NCBI RefSeq assembly: GCF_042434395.1
Contig: NZ_JBHLTP010000003.1
Location: forward strand, 682,001-746,000
Length of the DNA stretch: 64,000 nt
From: Pontibacillus salicampi
Lineage (GTDB): Bacteria; Bacillota; Bacilli; Bacillales; BH030062
Reading direction: 5' to 3'
In this document: in pieces, positions 9,036 through 16,686 of the stretch
Position numbering within the stretch: position 1 is the first letter of the stretch
Layout: every line of letters begins with the position of its first letter
Position numbers and translations under genes: made by a program
Notes under the pieces: model-generated
Database searches by the model: none
What the model saw: only the letters and a program-made list of their open reading frames with translations
Told to the model about the DNA's origin: nothing

Positions 9036-9050
9036 TCGTAACGATTACTA
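9036..9050 (+). promoter_or_regulatory. Zur box before rpsN paralogue
   Basis: TCGTAACGATTACTA, one mismatch in each half-site against TCGTAATnATTACGA. It lies between the first ZagA-type gene and the S14 paralogue, about 20 bases before the start codon. The same 15 bases recur exactly at 12365. B. subtilis controls its zinc-free S14 gene by Zur, which supports the call. Confidence 0.75.
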
Positions 9051-9068
9051 TTAAAGGAGTTTTTTACT

Positions 9069-9338
9069 ATGGCAAAGAAATCTAAAATTGTGAAACAGCA
9101 AAAAAGGGAACAAATGGTGGAAAAGTATGCTCAGAAGCGGAAGGAATTAAAGGAAAAAGGGGATTATGAAGCATTAAGAAAATTACCTAGAGATTCATCC
9201 CCAACTCGTTCCAATAATCGTTGCGCTGTCACAGGAAGGCCTAAAGGATATATGAGACAATTTGGTATGTCTCGTATAGCTTTCAGAGATTATGCTCATA
9301 AAGGTCAAATTCCTGGAGTGAAAAAAGCCAGTTGGTAG
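9069..9338 (+). CDS. rpsN: Zinc-independent 30S ribosomal protein S14 (RpsN2)
   Basis: S14 of the C-minus type, 89 residues. It keeps the family C terminus (GRPKGYMRQFGMSRIAFRDYAHKGQIPGVKKASW in outline) but has only one cysteine (Cys52). It therefore lacks the two CxxC pairs that hold zinc in the 61-residue C-plus form. In Bacillus this paralogue replaces the zinc-bearing S14 on new ribosomes during zinc starvation, sparing zinc. The RBS is AAAGGAG. A Zur box lies directly upstream. It begins a three-gene run with a flavoprotein and a second ZagA-type GTPase. Confidence 0.92.
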   Translation: MAKKSKIVKQQKREQMVEKYAQKRKELKEKGDYEALRKLPRDSSPTRSNNRCAVTGRPKGYMRQFGMSRIAFRDYAHKGQIPGVKKASW

Positions 9339-9359
9339 GGATTCTCTAAGAGAAGAGGA

Positions 9360-10553
9360 ATGCTATTGTACAAATTGATTGTTATTGGAGGAGGAGTCCA
9401 GGGGGCTACCATTGCGACCTGGCTGCTCCACTTCCATAGAATAAAGGAAGAGGATTTATTAGTCATTGACCCTTATGAATATCCATTGCATAAATGGACT
9501 GCTACAACTAGAAAAATTGGAATGACTTACTTACGATCTCCTTCTGTTCACCATTTGGCCCCTGAACCATACAGCTTGAAGAAATATGCAAAAGAAAAAG
9601 ATTATTCACAAGCATTTAGAGGGCACTACAAACGACCTCAATTGAACATGTTTAACAATCATTGCTACGATTTATTTCAAACCGTTAGCCTGCAGAACTG
9701 CTGGAAACAAGGATGGGTGAGTGCTCTCCAATTTCATGATGCGAGATGGCAGGTGAAGCTTTCATCCAATGAATGGATTGAAGCAGAAAATGTAGTAATA
9801 GCAATTGGTGTTAATCATCAACCTTCTATTCCAGCGTGGGCTGAGAGTGTAAGAGAGGCTGTACCACAATCCGTCACGCATGTATTTGATGAAAACGCAC
9901 CAAACGCTGGCATGGATTCAGATGCTGCTGTTGTCGTTGGGGGCGGGTTATCGGCTGCTCATATGGCAGCGACACTGGCTCACAAGGCTACCGAACCCGT
10001 TACAATGATTAAGCGCCATCCTTTTCGAATCGAGGACTTTGATAGTGACCCTGGCTGGCTGGGGCCTAAATATCTAGAGAGTTATCATAAGGAATCCTCC
10101 TATAAAAAAAGAAGGCAATGGATACAACATGCTCGACATAGAGGGTCTGTAACGAAAAGTATGTACGCAGAATTAAGACTCTTAGAGCAGAAAAACAAAT
10201 TGAATATCATTACGGATGATGTTGAAACAGCTCATCATCAAAATGGAAACATCTTTCTAAATATGAAAAACACAGGTGAAATGATAGCAGATCATCTATT
10301 TTTAGCTACAGGTGCAAAAGCTGGTTTGCCGGGTGAAGGTTGGCTGTCCACATTAATTAAGGAGCATGAATTGCCTTGTGCTCCCTGTGGATTCCCCATC
10401 GTAGACCAACAATTGAAATGGAGTAAGGGATTATATGTTTCAGGAGCTCTAGCAGAGTTAGAGATTGGACCTGTGGCAAGAAATATAGCCGGAGCTAGAA
10501 AAGCTGCTGAACGAATTTGTAAGGCTTTCCCTGTATTGGAGGTACGTACATGA
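9360..10553 (+). CDS. FAD/NAD(P)-binding protein (SidA/IucD-like fold)
   Basis: Flavoprotein of 397 residues. An N-terminal FAD motif GGGVQGA is at 10-16 and a second nucleotide-binding motif VVGGGLSAAHMA lies near residue 195. FLATGAK near 320 is the ATG-type motif of FAD/NAD(P) oxidoreductases resembling N-hydroxylating monooxygenases. The substrate is not known. It differs from the flavoprotein at 4990 and lacks its Cys-rich tail. The first ATG is close to an AGAGG element; a TTG two codons later has better spacing, so the start is uncertain by two residues. Its stop overlaps the next gene (ATGA), tying it to the second ZagA-type GTPase. Confidence 0.72.
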   Translation: MLLYKLIVIGGGVQGATIATWLLHFHRIKEEDLLVIDPYEYPLHKWTATTRKIGMTYLRSPSVHHLAPEPYSLKKYAKEKDYSQAFRGHYKRPQLNMFNNHCYDLFQTVSLQNCWKQGWVSALQFHDARWQVKLSSNEWIEAENVVIAIGVNHQPSIPAWAESVREAVPQSVTHVFDENAPNAGMDSDAAVVVGGGLSAAHMAATLAHKATEPVTMIKRHPFRIEDFDSDPGWLGPKYLESYHKESSYKKRRQWIQHARHRGSVTKSMYAELRLLEQKNKLNIITDDVETAHHQNGNIFLNMKNTGEMIADHLFLATGAKAGLPGEGWLSTLIKEHELPCAPCGFPIVDQQLKWSKGLYVSGALAELEIGPVARNIAGARKAAERICKAFPVLEVRT

Positions 10554-11725
10554 ATAATAAAATACCAGTAACTGTCCTCAGTGGTTATTTAGGAGCTGGA
10601 AAAACAACACTCTTAAATCATATATTGCACAATAGAGAAGATAAAAAGATTGCAGTAATCGTCAATGACATGAGTGAAGTAAATATAGACGCAAATTTAG
10701 TGAAACAGGGTGGGTTCAGCAGAACAGAAGAAAACTTAGTGGAGATGCAAAACGGTTGTATTTGCTGTACATTACGAGAAGATTTAATAGAGGAAGTAAA
10801 TAAGCTTGCTAAATTGGATATCGATTATATTGTCATAGAATCTACCGGGATTTCAGAGCCAATACCAGTTGCACAAAGCTTCACCTATAAGGATGAAGCA
10901 TTAGGAATAGATTTGGGAGAGAACTGTCGTCTAGATACAATGGTTACCGTTGTAGATGCTAATCGTTTCTGGAACGATTATGAGTCAGGCGATAGTTTGT
11001 TAGATCGCAAACAAGCTGCAGATGAGGAAGATGATCGCGATGTAACAGATTTGTTAATCGATCAAGTAGAATTTGCGAATGTCATTGTAGTAAACAAAAC
11101 GGACTTAATCCCTAAAGAAGAAGCAGAAGAGTTAAAAGCTATTTTATCCCAACTCAATCCCACTGCTAATATTGTCGAATCTCAATACGGGAACATCCCT
11201 CTCTCCCATATAGTAAATACACATCTTTTTGATTTTGAAAGTGCTAGTCAAGGTGCGGGTTGGATTAAAGAATTAAACGAGGAACACATACCAGAGAATG
11301 AAGAGTATGGTATTACATCATTTGTTTATCGCAGAAAAAGACCATTTCATCCATCTAGATTTCTGGATTTTTTGGAGAATTGGCCGAAGGAGATTACTCG
11401 CTCCAAAGGATTCTTCTGGTTGGCGAGTAGAAATGAATACGTTGGGCTGCTATCTCAAGCTGGTTCTTCGTTGTCCATTCAAGGCGCAGGGGAGTGGGTG
11501 GCAACTCTCCCTGAGCAGGAGCAAGAACAACATTTTCAAGATGATTCCAGCTTGTCGTCTAGATGGGATTCCATCTATGGTGATCGTCAGAACGAGATTG
11601 TTTTTATCGGTATTAAAGTAGATCGAACATTACTGGAAGAACGGTTAGATCGTTGCTTGTTAACTGCGGAAGAAATGGAAGGAAATTGGAGTGACTTTTC
11701 TGATCCACTACCTAGTTTTTTCTAG
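10550..11725 (+). CDS. ZagA/YciC-type COG0523 GTPase (copy 2)
   Basis: Paralogue of the protein at 7805 with the same order of motifs: P-loop GYLGAGKTT at 12-20, GCICCTLRED (Cys70/72/73), ESTGISEPIPVAQ, VVNKTDL. It is 391 residues long. Large stretches are near-identical to copy 1, so they probably arose by duplication. The His-rich loop of copy 1 is absent (ELNEEHIPENEEYG here). The start is preceded by GGAGGT and overlaps the flavoprotein stop by four bases. A strong terminator follows, so this closes the rpsN operon. Confidence 0.87.
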   Translation: MNNKIPVTVLSGYLGAGKTTLLNHILHNREDKKIAVIVNDMSEVNIDANLVKQGGFSRTEENLVEMQNGCICCTLREDLIEEVNKLAKLDIDYIVIESTGISEPIPVAQSFTYKDEALGIDLGENCRLDTMVTVVDANRFWNDYESGDSLLDRKQAADEEDDRDVTDLLIDQVEFANVIVVNKTDLIPKEEAEELKAILSQLNPTANIVESQYGNIPLSHIVNTHLFDFESASQGAGWIKELNEEHIPENEEYGITSFVYRRKRPFHPSRFLDFLENWPKEITRSKGFFWLASRNEYVGLLSQAGSSLSIQGAGEWVATLPEQEQEQHFQDDSSLSSRWDSIYGDRQNEIVFIGIKVDRTLLEERLDRCLLTAEEMEGNWSDFSDPLPSFF

Positions 11726-11811
11726 CGTTCATTTTTAGCTTTGGGTGAGAATGGAACATGGATGATATTGCAGCATTCCGCTCTTAAAGCTAATTTAATA
11801 TCAAATATTAA

Positions 11812-11850
11812 GAAGAAAATCTCTAATGATAGGGGTTTTCTTCATTTGAT
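11812..11850 (+). terminator. Rho-independent terminator after ZagA copy 2
   Basis: Thirteen-base arms at 11812-11824 (GAAGAAAATCTCT) and 11831-11843 (AGGGGTTTTCTTC), all pairable if two G-U pairs are allowed, followed by a T-rich tract. It ends the rpsN-flavoprotein-GTPase transcript. Confidence 0.75.
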
Positions 11851-11906
11851 TTATTAGGAATATGTTCAAAGATAATTTTCCATTAGATGTTAAGTGGGGT
11901 GAAACT

Positions 11907-12260
11907 ATGAATAATTATTTAATTAGGCAACTGACCGATAAGATTGTACGTGCTTTACCAAAGGAAAAGAAAGAAATCTATACCTATGTGATGAGGATGG
12001 AAGATGAAGTTGAAAAAGAAGTTGCCACTTCGGCGGAGTTTCTAGATTATCTAAAGATTGAAGCTCCTCATAAGCTGGCAGCGGAACATTTTGGTCTCAC
12101 ACTCTTTGAACTATTACAAATTATGAAAGATGTTGAGTTAGATATAGATCAGCAATTAACTTCAATGATGGATGAAGTCAAATGGATGGATTGCACGGAT
12201 TTTGTCTATTCTACTTCAACAAAGAAACAGAAAGTGTTTTACGTATCCATACCAAATTAA
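11907..12260 (+). CDS. Small hypothetical protein of the zinc island
   Basis: I do not recognise the family. The protein is 117 residues from the ATG at 11907, which follows GTGGGGTGA; an earlier in-frame ATG at 11862 lacks an RBS. It is soluble, charged and predicted mostly helical. The stretch PHKLAAEHFGLTLFELLQIMKDVE looks like a helix-turn-helix, so DNA binding is possible. There is one cysteine (MDCTDF near the C terminus). It sits between a terminator and the Zur box of the scaffold/dcd operon, with no Zur box of its own visible. Confidence 0.6.
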   Translation: MNNYLIRQLTDKIVRALPKEKKEIYTYVMRMEDEVEKEVATSAEFLDYLKIEAPHKLAAEHFGLTLFELLQIMKDVELDIDQQLTSMMDEVKWMDCTDFVYSTSTKKQKVFYVSIPN

Positions 12261-12332
12261 TGCTCCCTTGCCTACGTATTATGTAATAAAAGTGTTATTT
12301 ACTTAGGTATATAGTTGAATAAAGCGAGATTG

Positions 12333-12379
12333 TTTACAATAATAAGTCGTTTCTTTAAAATAAATCGTAACGATTACTA
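12333..12379 (+). promoter_or_regulatory. Promoter with Zur box before SufU-like gene
   Basis: TTTACA at 12333-12338, a 17-base spacer, TAAAAT at 12356-12361, then TCGTAACGATTACTA at 12365-12379. The box is identical to the one before rpsN and sits just downstream of the -10, as at 1220 and 3845. It should make the SufU-like and dcd genes zinc-repressed. Confidence 0.8.
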
Positions 12380-12394
12380 ATTAGGGGGCTAACG

Positions 12395-12835
12395 ATGTTA
12401 GACGATTTATATCGACAAATTGTGATGGATCACGCCAAATACAAACGAAACTATGGAAAGCTAGAAGGACAAAAAGGTGTCCACACTATACTTTATAAGA
12501 ACCCTACCTGTGGAGACGTGATGGTCTTATATATACAGTTAGGAGAGAATGGGATAGAGGACTTATCATTTGAAGGTGAAGGATGCAGTATTAGTATGGC
12601 TTCATGCTCTATGATGACAGAACTTTTGAAAATTAATACAGTAAAGGAATGTAGGGAGAAGAGAGAGGCTTTTGAACGTTTAATTAGAGATGGTGAATTA
12701 AAAGATGATGTTGACTTAGGTGATGCCGCATCCCTTCAAGGAGTACACCGATTAAGGGCGCGACATAATTGTGCGCTGATGCCTTGGCAAGCACTCGACA
12801 AGTGGTTGGAGGAGCAAGAAATCGGTAACCATTAA
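12395..12835 (+). CDS. SufU-like Fe-S assembly scaffold/sulfurtransferase paralogue
   Basis: A 146-residue NifU_N/SufU-fold protein. The three conserved cysteines and aspartate that bind zinc in B. subtilis SufU are all present: Cys39 and Asp41 (NPTCGD), Cys64 (GEGCSIS) and Cys126 (RHNCALMPW). The canonical SMAS-A-SMM segment reads SMASCSMM, adding a cysteine at residue 70. In Bacillaceae SufU passes persulfide from SufS to SufB, usually from inside the suf operon. This copy stands outside any suf operon under a Zur box, so it is probably a zinc-starvation paralogue. RBS AGGGGG. Confidence 0.82.
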   Translation: MLDDLYRQIVMDHAKYKRNYGKLEGQKGVHTILYKNPTCGDVMVLYIQLGENGIEDLSFEGEGCSISMASCSMMTELLKINTVKECREKREAFERLIRDGELKDDVDLGDAASLQGVHRLRARHNCALMPWQALDKWLEEQEIGNH

Positions 12836-12912
12836 TGCGGCTAAAAAGTGGGGTAGGGCAAGGAGAATAAGCTTCGTAAGCAGTAGCGATTTTAATTAAG
12901 GAAGGTGCCAAG

Positions 12913-13458
12913 ATGATATTATCTAGCCAAACTATTCAAAAGAAATTAGACAGTAATGAATTAATAATCGATCCACTACCATTTGAACATATTCAACCTG
13001 CTTCTATCGATTTAACGGTGGGAAGCCATTTTATGGCAGTGGATGAGTTCTGTACCACTAAAATTTCGGTAAAAGAGAGCGCCTCTTATCGTGATATATA
13101 CATTGGACCTAATGAGAGCATTGTGATACCTCCACACTCATTTATTCTTGCCACAACCAAGGAGTGGGTGAAGCTACCTAATTACCTTACTGCTTTTGTG
13201 GAGGGCAGAAGCTCAATTGGCAGGATGGGGCTATTTGTTCAAAACGCAGGATGGGTTGATCCTGGCTTTGAAGGATGCATCACTCTAGAGTTATTCAATT
13301 CAAACCGTGCGCCTATTGAACTCTTCGAAGGGTGGCGAGTTTGTCAATTAGTTATTGCAGAAATGGACCAATCAACAAACCCTTACAAGGGGAAGTATGT
13401 TGGACAAACGAGTACAACGCCGAGCGCTGTTTACGAAGATAAAGAGAATAAAATCTAA
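12913..13458 (+). CDS. dcd: dCTP deaminase
   Basis: A 181-residue trimeric dUTPase/dCTP deaminase-fold enzyme converting dCTP to dUTP, feeding dTMP synthesis. Seen are the conserved EGRSSIGRMGL, the WVDPGFEGCITLELFN segment carrying the catalytic glutamate, and a C-terminal GKYVGQTSTTPS tail that closes the active site. This family needs no catalytic zinc, unlike the dCMP deaminase (ComEB) used in many Bacillaceae. Its position 77 bases after the Zur-controlled SufU-like gene, with no promoter of its own visible, suggests a zinc-sparing bypass. That role is inference. RBS GGAAGGTG. Confidence 0.87.
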   Translation: MILSSQTIQKKLDSNELIIDPLPFEHIQPASIDLTVGSHFMAVDEFCTTKISVKESASYRDIYIGPNESIVIPPHSFILATTKEWVKLPNYLTAFVEGRSSIGRMGLFVQNAGWVDPGFEGCITLELFNSNRAPIELFEGWRVCQLVIAEMDQSTNPYKGKYVGQTSTTPSAVYEDKENKI

Positions 13459-13790
13459 CTTATTACAACTATTTATAGTATGATGTCGGAAGAAATAACG
13501 CTTCATTAAAAGTATGGTTACTGTTCTGGTATTTACGGAAAATATCTTTCAACAAATGGTAATAAATGTTAAAATATAATGGGGAATTTTCATAAATTAT
13601 ACTAAGAATGAGTAAAATTGAATATTCTTTACATTCGGTGGCCTCTTAAATTTCTTAATTCTACACTAAAGTCATAATTGCAATGAATGAGTTGTTTTAT
13701 ACCCGATTCATTTATAATGAAATTGACCTGATAGCCACTATTATGATGAGATGTGGGTATAGCTCTTGATAAACAGATGGGAGGTTCTCA
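13459..13790. other. Intergenic region without recognised gene
   Basis: AT-rich gap of about 330 bases. I see no ORF, RNA motif or strong hairpin. It probably carries the promoter of the small membrane protein at 13791, but no clear -35/-10 pair stands out. Confidence 0.5.
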
Positions 13791-14078
13791 ATGAGCACAT
13801 TTCTATTAGGAATAGCATTATTTGTTAATCTGTTTTATATCGCAATCACTCTGTTTGGGCTAGATACTTGGTTAGGTATTAGAGTAGGTAATTATAATGG
13901 GGAATTGGGAGTATTATTAGTAGTAAGTTTCATTATTTCTTTATATATCTTTTTTAAAGAAAAACAAAAGCACGTTAATTCTTTTAAAATATTCTCGTTG
14001 ATCGTTATAACTCTTAGTGTTGGAACGTTTGGTTGGTTTAGTTTTCTAAATATTCTAGGTCTTTTTATGGAGTTTTAG
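13791..14078 (+). CDS. Small membrane protein, unknown
   Basis: A 95-residue protein with three hydrophobic segments at about 4-24, 36-54 and 67-92, separated by short charged loops (KEKQKH). I do not recognise a family. The start is supported by GGGAGG seven bases upstream. It is monocistronic, with a terminator about 70 bases downstream. It lies between the zinc island and a reverse-strand ABC exporter and shows no link to either. Confidence 0.65.
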   Translation: MSTFLLGIALFVNLFYIAITLFGLDTWLGIRVGNYNGELGVLLVVSFIISLYIFFKEKQKHVNSFKIFSLIVITLSVGTFGWFSFLNILGLFMEF

Positions 14079-14146
14079 ACATGGTTATGAAAATATTCAA
14101 GCCTTCACATAATAGGTAGTGCTTTAGCTTAACAAAGTAAAGCATT

Positions 14147-14182
14147 AATCGGTTCCTATATCATGGTAGGAACCGATTTTAT
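14147..14182 (+). terminator. Terminator after small membrane protein gene
   Basis: Perfect 12-base arms AATCGGTTCCTA at 14147-14158 and TAGGAACCGATT at 14167-14178 with an eight-base loop and a short T run. Confidence 0.75.
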
Positions 14183-14292
14183 AATGCCCTAATTTGTTTA
14201 ATCTTGTATATTAGTAATTCAGTCGATCCTAATCCGATAGTGTGGAGCTTATCCTCCAGATTTCATAAAGGTTAGACTTGGAAGTGATTTCT

Positions 14293-16686
14293 CTACTCTG
14301 TTCGAAATTGGCGTTTTAGTTTTCCAATAGTAATAAAAGATGGAATGATACCTGCCAAAAGTCCTAATATAGAAGAGAGGGAAAGTACTCCTATAAATAG
14401 TCTTTTATCTACTATCCAATCGAAGATTCCTGTGGTGGCATAAGAATAGGTCCCCACACAAGCTATAAGAACAACCAAACCAATTAGTACCCCTGAAATA
14501 GTCACAATAAGAATTTCAATCAATGTCATGTTAAATATTTGTATTCTCTTTGCACCAATGACTTTTAGACCGTTAAACTCCTGTTTTCTAACAGACATAA
14601 TAACAGCAAATGTATTAAATAAAGCTACAATAGATAAAATTAATGCAATTCCTCCGAGCAGGAGGGAAGCACCTAATTGCAAATCGTAGGAAGGGGCATC
14701 TGCATAATATGAATACTTGTTTATTTCCGAGCCAGGGAGTTGATTCTCAGAATACACATAGTCTAAATTATGGTTATAGAGGCTTTCCTCTACCGTTTTA
14801 AATAAAGTAACACTATTGAAGCTTTCATCCCGGATACCATCGGATTCAAAAATCCCTTCCACCGTTAGTATTTTTTGTGTGCCATTCTCAAGGAAAACCG
14901 GAATGGTATCACCAGGGTGAACGTCTTTGATCTTGTTCGAAAGAAGTATAGAATCCTCCGTAAGGTTAGAAGTCCCTTCTATTATTTGTAGTTCGGGTAC
15001 TTTTCCCACTGTGAGCAGCATATTTAAATCAAATAAGTCATTTCTATGATGAAGTAGGGTTTCCGTACTCGTTAGCCCTAGAATATCGGTCCTCTCTTTC
15101 ACTTCAAAGGGAGCCATTCCTTGGGTGACATAAGGATACTCGTCCGCAAATTCATATTGCTGCTGAGTCACAGCATCCATATATGTGATATTATTCAACA
15201 TCATAACGGTCCCCATCGTCAGCATAATGGAGATAGAGACAGAGGCCACAGCGAATTTAGATGCTTTACCTTTTATATTTGCATGAGCGACTTGCCCTAA
15301 ACTTTTACCCATGTTTCTAAAAAATAATGAAAGTATCCAATTAAATCCTTTCATTAAAATCGGTGTTAAACTCATAATCCCGGCGAGAAATAAGGAACAT
15401 GCGCAGAATGCCATTCCTATTCCTATCCCTCCACTCATTGGTGTGAAATTGAGTATGGACACTCCGCCCAAAATTAAGATAATACCTGTTAATATACCAA
15501 GTACAGAAGTTTTTCCTGTAAATTCGCCTTCCTCTTTAATTGCTGAAGAAGGGGAGACAGATAAGGGTCTGTTGGCTGTTATTATGGTGACAATTATGGA
15601 AAGCATTATGATGCCTGATATTACTACACCATCCCAAGCCCAGAAATGGATTACCGTAAAATCTTCATTAACAATTCCCAGTCTTTGATAGGCATGTATT
15701 ATGAATTTTGCTAAAGGAATACCAAGGAGAGTACCTATTAAGGATCCTCCAAGCCCAATAATAAGGGACTGTCCTGCAAGCATCGCTAGTATCTGCCTTT
15801 TATTTAGTCCGATTACCCGTAGAAGTGCAAGCGTTCGAAAACGATTCTGAATAGAAAATTGAACGGTTCCACTAATGACAAACATACTAATAACAAGACA
15901 TACCGAACCCATTGTGATAAAAATGACCATCAGGGAATTATTTTTACTTGCGATGCTAGGCAATTCAGCCTTAGATGTATAATCCCCACTTAATACTGTA
16001 TAATGGTTTTCCTTTAAAGATTGTTCCACATCTTTTGGTGAAGAGGTGGTAATCCCTGCACTAAAGCTTCCTATGGCATTTTCCTTAGCTATAGCATCTT
16101 CAAAAAAGATATAATTCTGAAGCTCATATAATTCTCTACTATCACTTGTCGCGATGCCACTAATTTCAAAACTTTCAACTTCTTCATTCGTTTTAATTGT
16201 AAGGTTATCCCCAATTTGCAGGCTGTTTCTTTCGGCAAACCTCTCATCCACCACGATTTGGTCATGCGATGGTTTGTTTCCATCTAAACCGAAATCACTT
16301 AGTTCCATGGATTCGAAATTATGTCCTGCCAATTTGGTGTACATTGCATTTTCTACTTCAACATGGAAGGAATAATCGGGGATTGCGTTATAGTTTTCTT
16401 GTAAAAACGAAATCTGCTCTTCACTTAGTAGAACTCTTCCACTAGATTTTTCTATCTCCTTATCAACATCACCATCCTCCTCCGTATGAGAAACCGTAAT
16501 GTCTTGTTCAGCCATGACTACAAGGTCCATTCCTTTAAATCTTTTACCAGAATCAAATCCAGCAACAGATGAGAATACAAGATTAAGGCAGGCGCTAATA
16601 ATACAGCTTGTGACAATAATGGCAAGGAAAGTACCGAAAAACAATTTAAGATTTTTACGAAGATCTGCAACTAGTAATTTACCCAT
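14293..16686 (-). CDS. FtsX/MacB-type ABC transporter permease
   Basis: A 797-residue ABC permease with the two-module FtsX layout: one N-terminal membrane helix, a large extracytoplasmic domain (about 45-255), a core of four helices around 265-480 with a spacer, a second outside domain (about 510-650), and three C-terminal helices. Motifs such as FRTLALLRVIGLNKRQ and RKQEFNGLKVIGAKR after the helices are typical. It overlaps the ATPase gene by eight bases, so they form one exporter. Related Bacillota systems export lipids or peptides or sense antimicrobial peptides; the substrate here is unknown. Confidence 0.85.
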   Translation of the reverse strand: MGKLLVADLRKNLKLFFGTFLAIIVTSCIISACLNLVFSSVAGFDSGKRFKGMDLVVMAEQDITVSHTEEDGDVDKEIEKSSGRVLLSEEQISFLQENYNAIPDYSFHVEVENAMYTKLAGHNFESMELSDFGLDGNKPSHDQIVVDERFAERNSLQIGDNLTIKTNEEVESFEISGIATSDSRELYELQNYIFFEDAIAKENAIGSFSAGITTSSPKDVEQSLKENHYTVLSGDYTSKAELPSIASKNNSLMVIFITMGSVCLVISMFVISGTVQFSIQNRFRTLALLRVIGLNKRQILAMLAGQSLIIGLGGSLIGTLLGIPLAKFIIHAYQRLGIVNEDFTVIHFWAWDGVVISGIIMLSIIVTIITANRPLSVSPSSAIKEEGEFTGKTSVLGILTGIILILGGVSILNFTPMSGGIGIGMAFCACSLFLAGIMSLTPILMKGFNWILSLFFRNMGKSLGQVAHANIKGKASKFAVASVSISIMLTMGTVMMLNNITYMDAVTQQQYEFADEYPYVTQGMAPFEVKERTDILGLTSTETLLHHRNDLFDLNMLLTVGKVPELQIIEGTSNLTEDSILLSNKIKDVHPGDTIPVFLENGTQKILTVEGIFESDGIRDESFNSVTLFKTVEESLYNHNLDYVYSENQLPGSEINKYSYYADAPSYDLQLGASLLLGGIALILSIVALFNTFAVIMSVRKQEFNGLKVIGAKRIQIFNMTLIEILIVTISGVLIGLVVLIACVGTYSYATTGIFDWIVDKRLFIGVLSLSSILGLLAGIIPSFITIGKLKRQFRTE

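Noticed and set aside
12872..12892. Possible Zur box TTCGTAAGCAGTAGCGA before dcd
   Set aside because: Spacing and both half-sites are off consensus, and dcd is close enough to the SufU-like gene to share its transcript.
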